Source: a virus. From it: a stretch of 21,280 nucleotides of DNA. The notes under the pieces were generated by a model, which was given only the letters and a program-made list of their open reading frames with translations, did not search any database and was not told the origin of the DNA. Both the position numbers and the translations under genes were made by a program. The stretch is taken from positions 1 through 21,280 of IMG/VR virus record IMGVR_UViG_3300010158_000371, one strand, 5' to 3'. Below are positions 7,205 through 14,568 of this stretch, in pieces; position 1 is the stretch's first letter, and every line of letters starts with the position of its first letter.

Positions 7205-7236
7205 CAAGCAGTACACTACCCCGGAGAACCAACATC

Positions 7237-7368
7237 ATGAAGGTTAAAAAAATAGCCAAAAAGTTGCTTCAAGCCTGCTTTGATCACAACAAAGCCAAGG
7301 AAAAAGAACTTTGGCTCAAAGCTCTCAAAAAGTCCTTAAAACACAAACACACAGAAGGTATTCAATAA
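7237..7368 (+). CDS. 43-residue Lys-rich small protein upstream of iscU
   Basis: The frame runs from ATG 7237 to TAA 7366-7368. CGGAGAA lies 7 bases before the start, and the stop overlaps the iscU start (TAATG). The product is very basic: about 13 Lys, one Cys, one Trp, and a KIAKKLLQACFDH amphipathic start followed by KELWLKALKKSLKHKH. It looks like two amphipathic helices. A ribosome site, a dedicated promoter and exact coupling to iscU argue that it is real, although it is too short for homology by eye. A nucleic-acid or acidic-partner-binding role would fit the charge, but nothing specific can be claimed. Confidence 0.65.
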   Translation: MKVKKIAKKLLQACFDHNKAKEKELWLKALKKSLKHKHTEGIQ

Positions 7369-7742
7369 TGGCATATTCACCACAGTTGCTGGATCATTAC
7401 GAAAATCCAAGAAATGTTGGCTCACTTGATAAAAATGACCCTGCAGTGGGAACAGGACTCACTGGAGCTCCTGCATGTGGTGATGTAATGCGTCTACAGA
7501 TTCGAGTAATAGATGGCATCATTACAGATGCAAAGTTCAAGACCTATGGTTGTGGTTCAGCCATTGCGTCAAGCAGTCTGGTTACAGAATGGGTCAAAGG
7601 TAAAACTTTAGATCAGGCCTTGGAGATAGACAACGCACAAATTGCCCAAGAGTTGGCATTGCCACCAGTCAAGATTCATTGTTCGATTTTGGCTGAAGAT
7701 TCCATAAGAGCCGCAATAGCAGACTATAAAAACAAACAATGA
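7368..7742 (+). CDS. iscU: IscU-type Fe-S cluster scaffold protein
   Basis: The product has 124 residues, close to the usual ~128. I start at ATG 7368 because the IscU sequence begins there (MAYSPQLLDHYENPRNVGS); an extension upstream would only read the small gene in another frame. All known cluster residues are present: Cys37 in GAPACGDVM, Asp39, Cys62 in YGCGSAIASSS, and His104-Cys105 in IHCSILAED. The LPPVK motif (98-102), through which the chaperone HscA binds IscU, is intact. IscU receives sulfur from IscS and iron and passes [2Fe-2S] or [4Fe-4S] clusters on. No iscS, hscA, hscB or fdx is seen here, so the phage protein presumably plugs into the host Isc machinery. It overlaps iscA by ATGA. 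Confidence 0.95.
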   Translation: MAYSPQLLDHYENPRNVGSLDKNDPAVGTGLTGAPACGDVMRLQIRVIDGIITDAKFKTYGCGSAIASSSLVTEWVKGKTLDQALEIDNAQIAQELALPPVKIHCSILAEDSIRAAIADYKNKQ

Positions 7743-8059
7743 TACATGTTACACCCCGAGCCGCTAGTAAGATTGCCACCAATCTTGATCGCAGAGGTCA
7801 AGGCATAGGTATAAGACTTGGAGTAAGAACCACAGGTTGTTCAGGACTGGCCTATGTGTTGGAATATGTAGACGCCACCTTGCCCGCTGATTTAATATTT
7901 GAGTCTGACGGTTTTAAAATTGTGTTGGATCCACGAGATCTTCCGATACTAGATGGGCTATTAGTAGACTATGTACGTCAAGGTTTAAATGAAGGTTTTG
8001 AATTCAATAATCCTCAAGAACGTGACCGTTGCGGTTGCGGGGAAAGTTTTAGAGTATAA
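7739..8059 (+). CDS. iscA: IscA-type Fe-S carrier (A-type) protein
   Basis: The product has 106 residues, the usual length for IscA (~107). The conserved parts are clear: RLGVRTTGCSGLAYVLEYVD with Cys34, and the C-terminal NNPQERDRCGCGESF with Cys98 and Cys100, giving the three Cys that hold iron or a cluster. GCSGLAY and the EGFEFNNP stretch make IscA more likely than ErpA or SufA, though the A-type families are close. The gene starts within the iscU stop (ATGA), so the two are made together: IscU as scaffold and IscA as iron/cluster carrier for target maturation. Its end lies only 5 bases from the end of the minus-strand gene. Confidence 0.94.
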   Translation: MIHVTPRAASKIATNLDRRGQGIGIRLGVRTTGCSGLAYVLEYVDATLPADLIFESDGFKIVLDPRDLPILDGLLVDYVRQGLNEGFEFNNPQERDRCGCGESFRV

Positions 8060-8064
8060 ATGCA

Positions 8065-9129
8065 CTAACCGAATTGGTTGACTAATTGTTGTAATCTGGT
8101 TTGCAAACTTTGACTGTACAACAGGTCTCTGTTGTGTTGTATCGCGGCCTGTACTTGAACATAGTCCTGTTGAATTTCTTCAATGGACCTAGAGAGAAAT
8201 CTTACAATTTCCTTGGCCACCATTTCTAACCGAAGATTATTTTCCAGCACGGTGTCGTAACTTTCATCAATAACCCCGTCAAATGTGCGATATCCCAAAT
8301 GCCGTAGTAGTTCCAAACTACCTGCATGTCCAACAATGATAAACATTTGATTGTTGATAATGGCATTAAATGTTTTTTCTGTCACAAAACTGGCATTACT
8401 GTCACGTGGCAAATTAATAAAGTGTGTTTCTCCCACAATGTTTATGTAACTGTCTAAAAAAAGAGTTCTTGACAATGAACCAGCCCAATCACTGTGGTCC
8501 AGCTGTATAGGTAACACAGGATCACTTATCTGTTTGACATGTTCTAATTGATCTGCGGTAAATCCATGCATGGATTCAAATTCAGTTTGTAGACCCGGTC
8601 TACCTTGATAGCTCACAGTGCCTTGACCTAAGAGACCATGTTTCATCAATGTGCCTAATATATATTTTCTATGAGCAGCATCTTTGGCATTGATACACAT
8701 GAATTTTTTAGATTTAACAGTATTGATCGGTTGTGGTCCTGGGATATCATTAACTGAAAATATGCTCTGCGATCGTATGTCAAACACTGGAAAAAATTTA
8801 ATATCAAATTGATGTGGATATCGTTTGTTGATATTGAGCCGATGACTTCTACCAGTCAACAGTACTAATTTATATGGGGCAGAAGCCACAATACTACTGA
8901 GCTTTTCTATCCATGCCTGTTCCCACCAGCCCTGCTCCACAGCATGCCACAGTATCACCAACGTGTTGTGATCTAGTGCAGCGTCATGTAAAAAAGCGAA
9001 TTCCTCATCAAAGTGGTTGACAGGGTCGTAGACACAGTGAATAAGTATGTTATACTTAGAGTTAATTTCAAGAACGGAAAAATCAAACTCAGATCTCTGC
9101 GAGTTTGACACAGTAATAACAGTGCCCAT
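8065..9129 (-). CDS. Glycosyltransferase-like phage protein
   Basis: The product has 354 residues and is the only minus-strand gene in the window. Residues ~140-175 read KKFMCINAKDAAHRKYILGTL, then a VSYQGRP stretch. Residues ~248-285 hold FVTEKTFNAIINNQMFIIVG and LLRHLGYRTFDGVID. The F-x-T-E-K-T-x(n)-G block is seen in GT-B-type glycosyltransferases related to fucosyltransferases, where it forms part of the nucleotide-sugar site. The N-terminal 130 residues are less conserved-looking. The C-terminal ~45 residues are a Gln-rich helix. No Shine-Dalgarno site precedes the start. It is flanked by a 5-base convergent gap to iscA and a 16-base divergent gap to the nuclease gene. The target, such as DNA, surface glycan or virion protein, is unknown. 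Confidence 0.65.
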   Translation of the reverse strand: MGTVITVSNSQRSEFDFSVLEINSKYNILIHCVYDPVNHFDEEFAFLHDAALDHNTLVILWHAVEQGWWEQAWIEKLSSIVASAPYKLVLLTGRSHRLNINKRYPHQFDIKFFPVFDIRSQSIFSVNDIPGPQPINTVKSKKFMCINAKDAAHRKYILGTLMKHGLLGQGTVSYQGRPGLQTEFESMHGFTADQLEHVKQISDPVLPIQLDHSDWAGSLSRTLFLDSYINIVGETHFINLPRDSNASFVTEKTFNAIINNQMFIIVGHAGSLELLRHLGYRTFDGVIDESYDTVLENNLRLEMVAKEIVRFLSRSIEEIQQDYVQVQAAIQHNRDLLYSQSLQTRLQQLVNQFG

Positions 9130-9145
9130 AACAATTATTTAACCA

Positions 9146-9856
9146 ATGCTAATATCCCGATACAATTATGAACCCCTGAGCCGTGAAACCATAGATGGAA
9201 AAAGACACTACTGTTTACCCGACGGATCTAAAGTTGCCAGTGTAACATCAATCTTGGATCGAACAAAAAGTCAAGAAAGTCGTGATGCACTGGATCGCTG
9301 GAGACGAAGCATAGGTGTGGAACGTGCCCAACAAATCACCACAGAGGCTGCCAATAGGGGCACAAGGATGCACACCTATCTAGAACACTATGTCAAAACC
9401 GGAGACATGCGTGACCCGCCCACCAATCCTTTTGCCATGCCCAGCTGGCTAATGGCAGCACAGGTAATCCTAGACGGATTTGCCGCCATCAATGAAGTAT
9501 GGGGAGTGGAAGTACCGGTGTACTACAGTGGATTATATGCCGGCACAACTGACTCAGTGGGAGTGCATGGTGGTGAGCCTGCCATTATGGATTACAAACA
9601 AAGCAACAAACTTAAAAAACGTGAGTATATTGACGACTATTTTATACAATTAACGGCCTATGCTCAAGCTCACAATGCAACACACGGAACCAACATTCGT
9701 AAAGGTGTTGTTATGATGTGTGTGCAACCAAAAGAAATTACACCAGGTGTGTACAATACCCCAGTTTATCAAGAATTTGTACTGGAAGGTGCAGAATTTG
9801 ATCACTATGCTGATCAATGGAACAAGAGAGTTGAGCTATATTATCTCACAAACTAA
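9146..9856 (+). CDS. PD-(D/E)XK nuclease, RecB/MGME1-like
   Basis: The product has 236 residues. RGTRMHTYLEHY (71-82) corresponds to the first helix motif (with Glu80) of RecB-like exonucleases. Asp136 in AGTTDSV and Asp149-Tyr-Lys151 in IMDYKQS form the D...DxK metal and catalytic motif, and Gln168 in FIQLTAYAQAHN is motif IV (QxxAY). This order, length and the AGTxD/DYKxS wording match single-domain RecB-family nucleases such as MGME1 and nucleases of T4-like phages. A role in DNA recombination or repair, or degradation of host DNA, is expected. Neither this gene nor its divergent neighbour has a Shine-Dalgarno site; the start is fixed mainly by the closeness of the minus-strand gene. Confidence 0.82.
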   Translation: MLISRYNYEPLSRETIDGKRHYCLPDGSKVASVTSILDRTKSQESRDALDRWRRSIGVERAQQITTEAANRGTRMHTYLEHYVKTGDMRDPPTNPFAMPSWLMAAQVILDGFAAINEVWGVEVPVYYSGLYAGTTDSVGVHGGEPAIMDYKQSNKLKKREYIDDYFIQLTAYAQAHNATHGTNIRKGVVMMCVQPKEITPGVYNTPVYQEFVLEGAEFDHYADQWNKRVELYYLTN

Positions 9857-9860
9857 ATAC
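9852..9860 (+). promoter_or_regulatory. Candidate late promoter, ACTAAATAC
   Basis: ACTAAATACTAGATAC overlaps the stop of the nuclease gene and lies 26 bases before the tail-fibre-type gene at 9886. It is nearly identical to the element at 6046. Confidence 0.5.
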
Positions 9861-9885
9861 TAGATACAACTAGGAATATTTAAGT

Positions 9886-10437
9886 ATGGCAATAACTCAA
9901 ATAAGTCGCATTCAGATACGCAGGGGACTCAGTCAAGACCTCCCAACTTTAAGTTCAGGCGAATTTGGTTGGAGTACCGACACAAATGAATTATGGATCG
10001 GCAACGGAACTGCCAGCGAAGGAGCCCCGCTTCCCGGTGGACGAACACAAATAATGACCACTGGCGGGTCAGCCAACATTGCCGCCATACAAAGTAACGT
10101 TGCAGGCTTACAAAGCAATGTAGCTTCAATCCAGGGACAACTTGGCTCCACAGTGTCTGTGGCATTATCTGCTGCGTCATCGGGTCAACTCACCACTGTT
10201 ACCAGCAACAATGCCACAATTAATTATACCTTGACACAGGGCAGTGTGCAACGCTCGGGTGCTATTCATTTATCAAGACTTGCATCAGGCAGTACCATTG
10301 CCTACGATGAAGATTATAACCAAACTGCTGCTACGGATATTGTATTTTCAGCCAATGCCAATTCCACTCAAGCCAACCTGTATTATACCACAACCACAGC
10401 AACAAACATGCTGTATCAAATAAACACTGTACGATAA
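9886..10437 (+). CDS. Tail-fibre/receptor-binding type protein with Mtd-like N-terminus
   Basis: The product has 183 residues. Residues 7-42 (SRIQIRRGLSQDLPTLSSGEFGW, then TNELWIGNG) match the short beta-domain found at the N-terminus of the major tropism determinant and many phage fibre proteins (pattern hQhRRGt...lp.L..GEfgw..Dt..lyiGnG). Residues ~60-85 are a short coiled coil with AAIQSNVAGLQSNVASIQ repeats, a likely trimerisation element. The C-terminus is Ser/Thr/Ala-rich and beta-like. Short length suggests a small fibre or baseplate-attached adhesin, or the N-terminal piece of a modular fibre. TAGGAA precedes the start and a candidate late promoter lies at 9852. Confidence 0.75.
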   Translation: MAITQISRIQIRRGLSQDLPTLSSGEFGWSTDTNELWIGNGTASEGAPLPGGRTQIMTTGGSANIAAIQSNVAGLQSNVASIQGQLGSTVSVALSAASSGQLTTVTSNNATINYTLTQGSVQRSGAIHLSRLASGSTIAYDEDYNQTAATDIVFSANANSTQANLYYTTTTATNMLYQINTVR

Positions 10438-10440
10438 TTC

Positions 10441-10890
10441 ATGTGGAAATTACCAGCCAGTGAGCGGACTGCTCATTGGAAAGCATTCAGAAAAACTCTA
10501 GACGCCTTGCCTGTGGATCAGGCACTGCAAAGTGTGAGTGATTTTTGGCACAGTTGTCCTTTTTGTCCTTTTTATTTGGACCCAGACTACCCCGATGCTT
10601 GGCCCACGCCTTGGGAGTTGATTGCGGAAAATTACTACTGTGATCTTGCTCGAGCGGCTGGAATGTTGTATACTATATACTTTACGCAACACGGATCTGA
10701 TTTGCAATCAGAAATACAGGTATATAATGATGTCAACACACAACACACTTACAATTTAGTCGTTTTGGATCAAGGGAAATATGTGCTTAATTTCCAGGAT
10801 GGCAAAGTAGTAAATATTGTTTCAATAAATAAAAATCTAACACACATTAAAACTTACAGCAGTACGGATTTAAAATTACAAGAATATTAG
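10441..10890 (+). CDS. Conserved phage hypothetical protein with CPFC motif
   Basis: The product has 149 residues, starting 3 bases after the upstream stop. Visible marks are HSCPFCPFYLDPDYPDAWP (a CxxC pair), TPWELIAENYYCDLARAAGM, and a C-terminal beta part (YNLVVLDQGKYVLNF). The DP-x-WP-x-PWELI wording and the GKYVLNF strand resemble a hypothetical protein I have seen in T4-like phage genomes, but I know no function. The CxxC could bind zinc or be redox-active. It sits between the fibre-type gene and nrdA and is probably co-transcribed with both. Confidence 0.6.
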   Translation: MWKLPASERTAHWKAFRKTLDALPVDQALQSVSDFWHSCPFCPFYLDPDYPDAWPTPWELIAENYYCDLARAAGMLYTIYFTQHGSDLQSEIQVYNDVNTQHTYNLVVLDQGKYVLNFQDGKVVNIVSINKNLTHIKTYSSTDLKLQEY

Positions 10891-10898
10891 AGGATTCA

Positions 10899-13220
10899 AT
10901 GACACAAATTCAAGTCACAAAAAGAAGCGGCGCACGAGAACCGTTGGCAGTAGAAAAGTGGCAAGCACAAATTACTAAAATATGCACTGGCATTGCTGAT
11001 GTCAGTCAGAGTATGATAGAAATTAAAAGTCAACCGCACTTTTATGATGGCATTACAACACAAGAAATTGACGGAATTACATTACGAGCCATAGTGGATC
11101 TGATTGATGTAGAATCAAACCCAGATGTCGGACATGTCAACTATCAATACGTGGCAGGCAAACAGCGACTCAGCATGCTACGTAAAGATGTATATGGCAG
11201 TTATGCAGTGCCTCATTTATATGAAATTGTAAAAACAAATGTTGCCACAGGTTTATACACCAGTGAACTGCTGGAATGGTACACCGAAGACGACTGGAAT
11301 AGAATGAACGACATGCTGGATCACGATCGAGATGAACAGTACAGCTATGCGGCTATTGAGCAGTTGATTGAGAAGTATCTTGTTAAAAATCGTACAACAC
11401 GACAAACATACGAAACTCCGCAGATTAGATACATGATTGCTGCAGCCACAGTGTTCCATAGAGAAGAACCCAACTCGGCACGTATGCGTTATATCAAAGA
11501 ATATTACAACTGTGCCAGTGATGGTTTATTTACTCTAGCCACTCCAGTGCTGGCCGGCTTGGGTACTCCTACAAAACAATTTAGTTCATGTGTGTTGATC
11601 AAGGCCGACGATGATCTTGACAGCATATTTGCATCGGGCGAAATGATGGCCAAGTATGCCAGTAAACGTGCCGGCATTGGTTTGGAAATTGGTCGCTTGC
11701 GTCCCTTGGGTTCGCCCATACGTGGTGGAGAAATCATGCACACAGGTATGATACCTTTTTTGAAAAAGTGGTTTGGCGACCTGCGTAGTTGCAGTCAAGG
11801 TGGTATTCGCAATGCAAGTGCCACAGTGTTCTATCCCATATGGCATCATCAGTTTGATGATTTAATTGTATTAAAAAACAATCAAGGCACAGAAGAAACT
11901 CGAGTCCGACACATGGATTATGGTGTTGTGTTGAGTGCTTTCTTTTGGAGACGTTTTAAAAACAAAGAAGACATTACATTCTTTGATCCCAATGAAGTGC
12001 CTGACTTGTACGAAGCTTTTTATAAAAACACAGAACAGTTTGAAAAACTGTATGTCAAGTACGAAAAGCGTCAAGACCTGCGTACCAAGACCATGAGTGC
12101 CGAAGAAGTATTCAAGTCAGGCATACTGAAAGAACGCACAGATACCGGACGTATCTATCTTGTGTTCATTGACAATGTCATGAATCAAGGTCCATTTGAT
12201 CCTGAGTATCATACAATCTATCAAAGTAACTTGTGTTGCGAAATTCTATTGCCCACCAAACCTTTTAAGAGATTAGATGACGACACCGGCAGAATTGCCT
12301 TGTGTACTCTGGGTTCAATCAACTGGGGTGCGTTCCGTAATCCCGAAGACATGCGCCGTGCTTGTCGTATCCTACAACGTAGCCTATGCAACATACTTGA
12401 CTATCAAGACTTTTTAAGTATACAAAGCCGACTCAGCAATGACGAAATATCGCCCTTGGGCATTGGCGTCACCAACTTGGCTTACTGGCATGCCAAACGC
12501 AGTTACCGATACGGCGAGCAGGATGCCCTACAAGATGTTAAAACATGGATGGAACACCAAGCATTTTATCTAACAGAAGCCACTGTGGAACTGGCTAGAG
12601 AACGTGGTGCTTGCCTGCACAGTGAACACACTCGTTATGGTCAAGGTGTATTTCCGTGGGAATTAAGAGCCCGAGGTGTAAATGACCTGGCAGACTTTGC
12701 CCCTGAACTGGATTGGGAAACACTGAGAACCAACATGCGCCAGTGGGGTGTGCGTAATGCCACCCTAATGGCAGTGGCACCTGTAGAATCAAGCAGTGTT
12801 GTAATCAATAGTACCAACGGTATTGAAATGCCCATGAGTTTAATCTCAGTCAAGGAAAGCAAAGCAGGATCGTTCGTACAAGTAGTCCCTGAATATCACA
12901 AGTTAAAGAACCGGTATCAGCTCATGTGGGAACAGAAAGACTGTGATGGTTATTTAAAAACAGCGGCAGTGATTGCAGCCTATGTGGATCAAAGTATCAG
13001 TACAAATACTTTTTATAATCCTGCACATTTTGCAGATCGTAAAGTACCAACCACACTGATTGCCAAAAATCTCATGCAGGCACACGCCTGGGGCCTAAAA
13101 ACTTTTTATTATAGCCTCGTGAATAAAGCAGGTAGTAAAGCAGAAGCAGAAGAAACACCCCCAATGCTAGAACCGATTGACTTTGATGGTGAAGAATCCT
13201 GCGAGGCCTGTAAATTATGA
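10899..13220 (+). CDS. nrdA: Ribonucleoside-diphosphate reductase, class Ia alpha subunit
   Basis: The product has 773 residues (E. coli NrdA has 761) and is similar along the whole length. An N-terminal ATP-cone (~5-95, VTKRSGAREPLAVEKW, FYDGITTQEID) is the allosteric activity site and seems intact. Catalytic residues are Cys231 in FSSCVLI and Cys469 in LCTLGSIN (the redox pair), Cys446 (thiyl radical) with Asn444 and Glu448 in SNLCCEI, and Tyr737-Tyr738 for radical transfer. The C-terminal CEACKL supplies the Cys pair re-reduced by glutaredoxin or thioredoxin. It reduces NDPs to dNDPs for phage DNA synthesis. AGAGGA precedes the start. Its stop overlaps the next gene (ATGA), which in turn overlaps nrdB. 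Confidence 0.98.
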   Translation: MTQIQVTKRSGAREPLAVEKWQAQITKICTGIADVSQSMIEIKSQPHFYDGITTQEIDGITLRAIVDLIDVESNPDVGHVNYQYVAGKQRLSMLRKDVYGSYAVPHLYEIVKTNVATGLYTSELLEWYTEDDWNRMNDMLDHDRDEQYSYAAIEQLIEKYLVKNRTTRQTYETPQIRYMIAAATVFHREEPNSARMRYIKEYYNCASDGLFTLATPVLAGLGTPTKQFSSCVLIKADDDLDSIFASGEMMAKYASKRAGIGLEIGRLRPLGSPIRGGEIMHTGMIPFLKKWFGDLRSCSQGGIRNASATVFYPIWHHQFDDLIVLKNNQGTEETRVRHMDYGVVLSAFFWRRFKNKEDITFFDPNEVPDLYEAFYKNTEQFEKLYVKYEKRQDLRTKTMSAEEVFKSGILKERTDTGRIYLVFIDNVMNQGPFDPEYHTIYQSNLCCEILLPTKPFKRLDDDTGRIALCTLGSINWGAFRNPEDMRRACRILQRSLCNILDYQDFLSIQSRLSNDEISPLGIGVTNLAYWHAKRSYRYGEQDALQDVKTWMEHQAFYLTEATVELARERGACLHSEHTRYGQGVFPWELRARGVNDLADFAPELDWETLRTNMRQWGVRNATLMAVAPVESSSVVINSTNGIEMPMSLISVKESKAGSFVQVVPEYHKLKNRYQLMWEQKDCDGYLKTAAVIAAYVDQSISTNTFYNPAHFADRKVPTTLIAKNLMQAHAWGLKTFYYSLVNKAGSKAEAEETPPMLEPIDFDGEESCEACKL

Positions 13221-13465
13221 AAAAATTAATAATATCAATTTGGATCAGTTTAATGATTGGCGTGGCAACAGTAATGTTTTTATACGGTCAAGAAAAAGCC
13301 GCACGACCTGCTCCCATAGAATTAAAGGTAAACGTAGATACTCCGATTGCAAAAATCGACATAGAAGCCGATAATAACGTAGAATGGCAATTGATTGCAA
13401 AGGTACTAACACTCGTTCTAGTTACATACGGCGGGATTAAACTTATTAACAAGAGAATACAATGA
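13217..13465 (+). CDS. Small two-helix membrane protein between nrdA and nrdB
   Basis: The product has 82 residues. A Lys-Lys start is followed by a hydrophobic helix (~4-23, LIISIWISLMIGVATVMFL), a ~34-residue polar loop (PAPIELKVNVDTPIAKIDIEADN), and a second hydrophobic helix (~59-77, IAKVLTLVLVTYGGIKLI), ending in KRIQ. Both ends are basic, so both termini are probably cytoplasmic with the loop in the periplasm. Size and layout fit a two-helix holin-type protein or another small phage membrane protein. The gene overlaps nrdA and nrdB by ATGA on both sides, so it is made in step with the reductase. No known RNR partner looks like this. Confidence 0.7.
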   Translation: MKKLIISIWISLMIGVATVMFLYGQEKAARPAPIELKVNVDTPIAKIDIEADNNVEWQLIAKVLTLVLVTYGGIKLINKRIQ

Positions 13466-14562
13466 GCAAAGAACAATACAATTTACGAACACCAACCAAC
13501 TACACCAGTCGCAAGATGTTTCTTGACCCAGCTGGTCCTGTGACCATACAGAGATTTGAAGAAGTACGCTATCCTAAGATTGCTGACTTTGAAGCCACTG
13601 CCAGAGGATTCTTTTGGCAACCAGAAGAAATTAGCCTAACTAAAGATAGCAATGACTTTAAAGATGCCAGTGATGCAGTCAAGCATATTTTTACCAGCAA
13701 CTTGTTGAGACAGACAGCACTAGACAGCCTACAGGGTCGCGGCCCAACACAGGTGTTTACTCCGGTGTGTAGCCTACCTGAAGTTGAAGCCTTGATGTAC
13801 AACTGGGGATTTTTTGAAACCAATATTCATTCAAAAAGTTACAGTCACATCATACGCAACATCTACAATGTACCCAAGGATGTGTTTAATACCATACACG
13901 ACACTGAAGAAATCATTGACATGGCCGCAACCGTTGGCAACTACTACGATGAACTGCATAAACTAAATTGCCTAAAAGAATCTGGAACAGCAGTGGATGA
14001 ACAACAACACATTCGTGCCGTTTGGTTGGCACTGAATGCCAGTTACGCACTGGAAGCCCTACGCTTTATGGTTTCATTTGCCACCAGTTTGGCCATGGTG
14101 GAAAATAAAATCTTTATTGGCAATGGCAACATCATCAGCTTGATACTACAGGACGAACTGTTGCACAAGGGCTGGACAGCCTATTTAATCAATCAAGTGA
14201 CAAAAGAAGACTCTCGTTTTGCAGAAGCCAAGGCCGCCTGTGAAGCAGAAGTATATGCCATGTATGCCGATGTGATACGTGAAGAAAAGGCCTGGGCCGA
14301 ATATCTGTTTAAAAAGGGTCCTGTGATTGGACTCAATGCCAATATACTTAAGGATTTTGTGGATTACACTGCTGCGGCAGCATTGAAGGATATCGGCATC
14401 AAATACCAGCAGGTCGCACCCAAATCGACTCCAATTCCATGGTTTAACAAGCACACAGACACCAGTAAAAAACAAACAGCACTGCAGGAGTCTGAATCAA
14501 CAAACTATGTAATCGGCATCATGTCCGATTCTATTGACTATGCAGAATTGCCTAATTTATAA
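13462..14562 (+). CDS. nrdB: Ribonucleoside-diphosphate reductase, class Ia beta subunit
   Basis: The product has 366 residues (E. coli NrdB has 376). Iron ligands and radical site can be followed: Asp88 (QTALDSLQGR), Glu119 and His123 (FFETNIHSKSY), Tyr127 as the radical tyrosine, Glu198 (ALEALRF), and Glu232 and His235 (QDELLH). Trp52 is present in FFWQPEE. The C-terminal part includes STNYVIG, matching the Tyr356 region of E. coli, and the tail that docks on NrdA. One oddity is that Glu119 and His123 are separated by three residues (ExxxH), while E. coli has ExxH, an apparent one-residue insertion. The protein makes the tyrosyl radical used by NrdA. It is coupled to the upstream membrane protein gene. 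Confidence 0.97.
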   Translation: MSKEQYNLRTPTNYTSRKMFLDPAGPVTIQRFEEVRYPKIADFEATARGFFWQPEEISLTKDSNDFKDASDAVKHIFTSNLLRQTALDSLQGRGPTQVFTPVCSLPEVEALMYNWGFFETNIHSKSYSHIIRNIYNVPKDVFNTIHDTEEIIDMAATVGNYYDELHKLNCLKESGTAVDEQQHIRAVWLALNASYALEALRFMVSFATSLAMVENKIFIGNGNIISLILQDELLHKGWTAYLINQVTKEDSRFAEAKAACEAEVYAMYADVIREEKAWAEYLFKKGPVIGLNANILKDFVDYTAAAALKDIGIKYQQVAPKSTPIPWFNKHTDTSKKQTALQESESTNYVIGIMSDSIDYAELPNL

Positions 14563-14568
14563 TACACT

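Noticed and set aside
7311-7367. N-terminal extension of IscU from 7311
   Set aside because: These codons lie in the 43-residue gene in another frame, and IscU normally begins at the MAYS sequence.
8068-8080. AACC...GGTT inverted repeat at the iscA convergent junction as a bidirectional terminator
   Set aside because: Four pairs plus a possible wobble, no T-run; too weak to call.
10809-10850. TAAATA-like strings inside the gene at 10441 as a late promoter for nrdA
   Set aside because: AT-rich coding sequence gives such strings by chance, and they lack the flanking bases shared by the other candidates.
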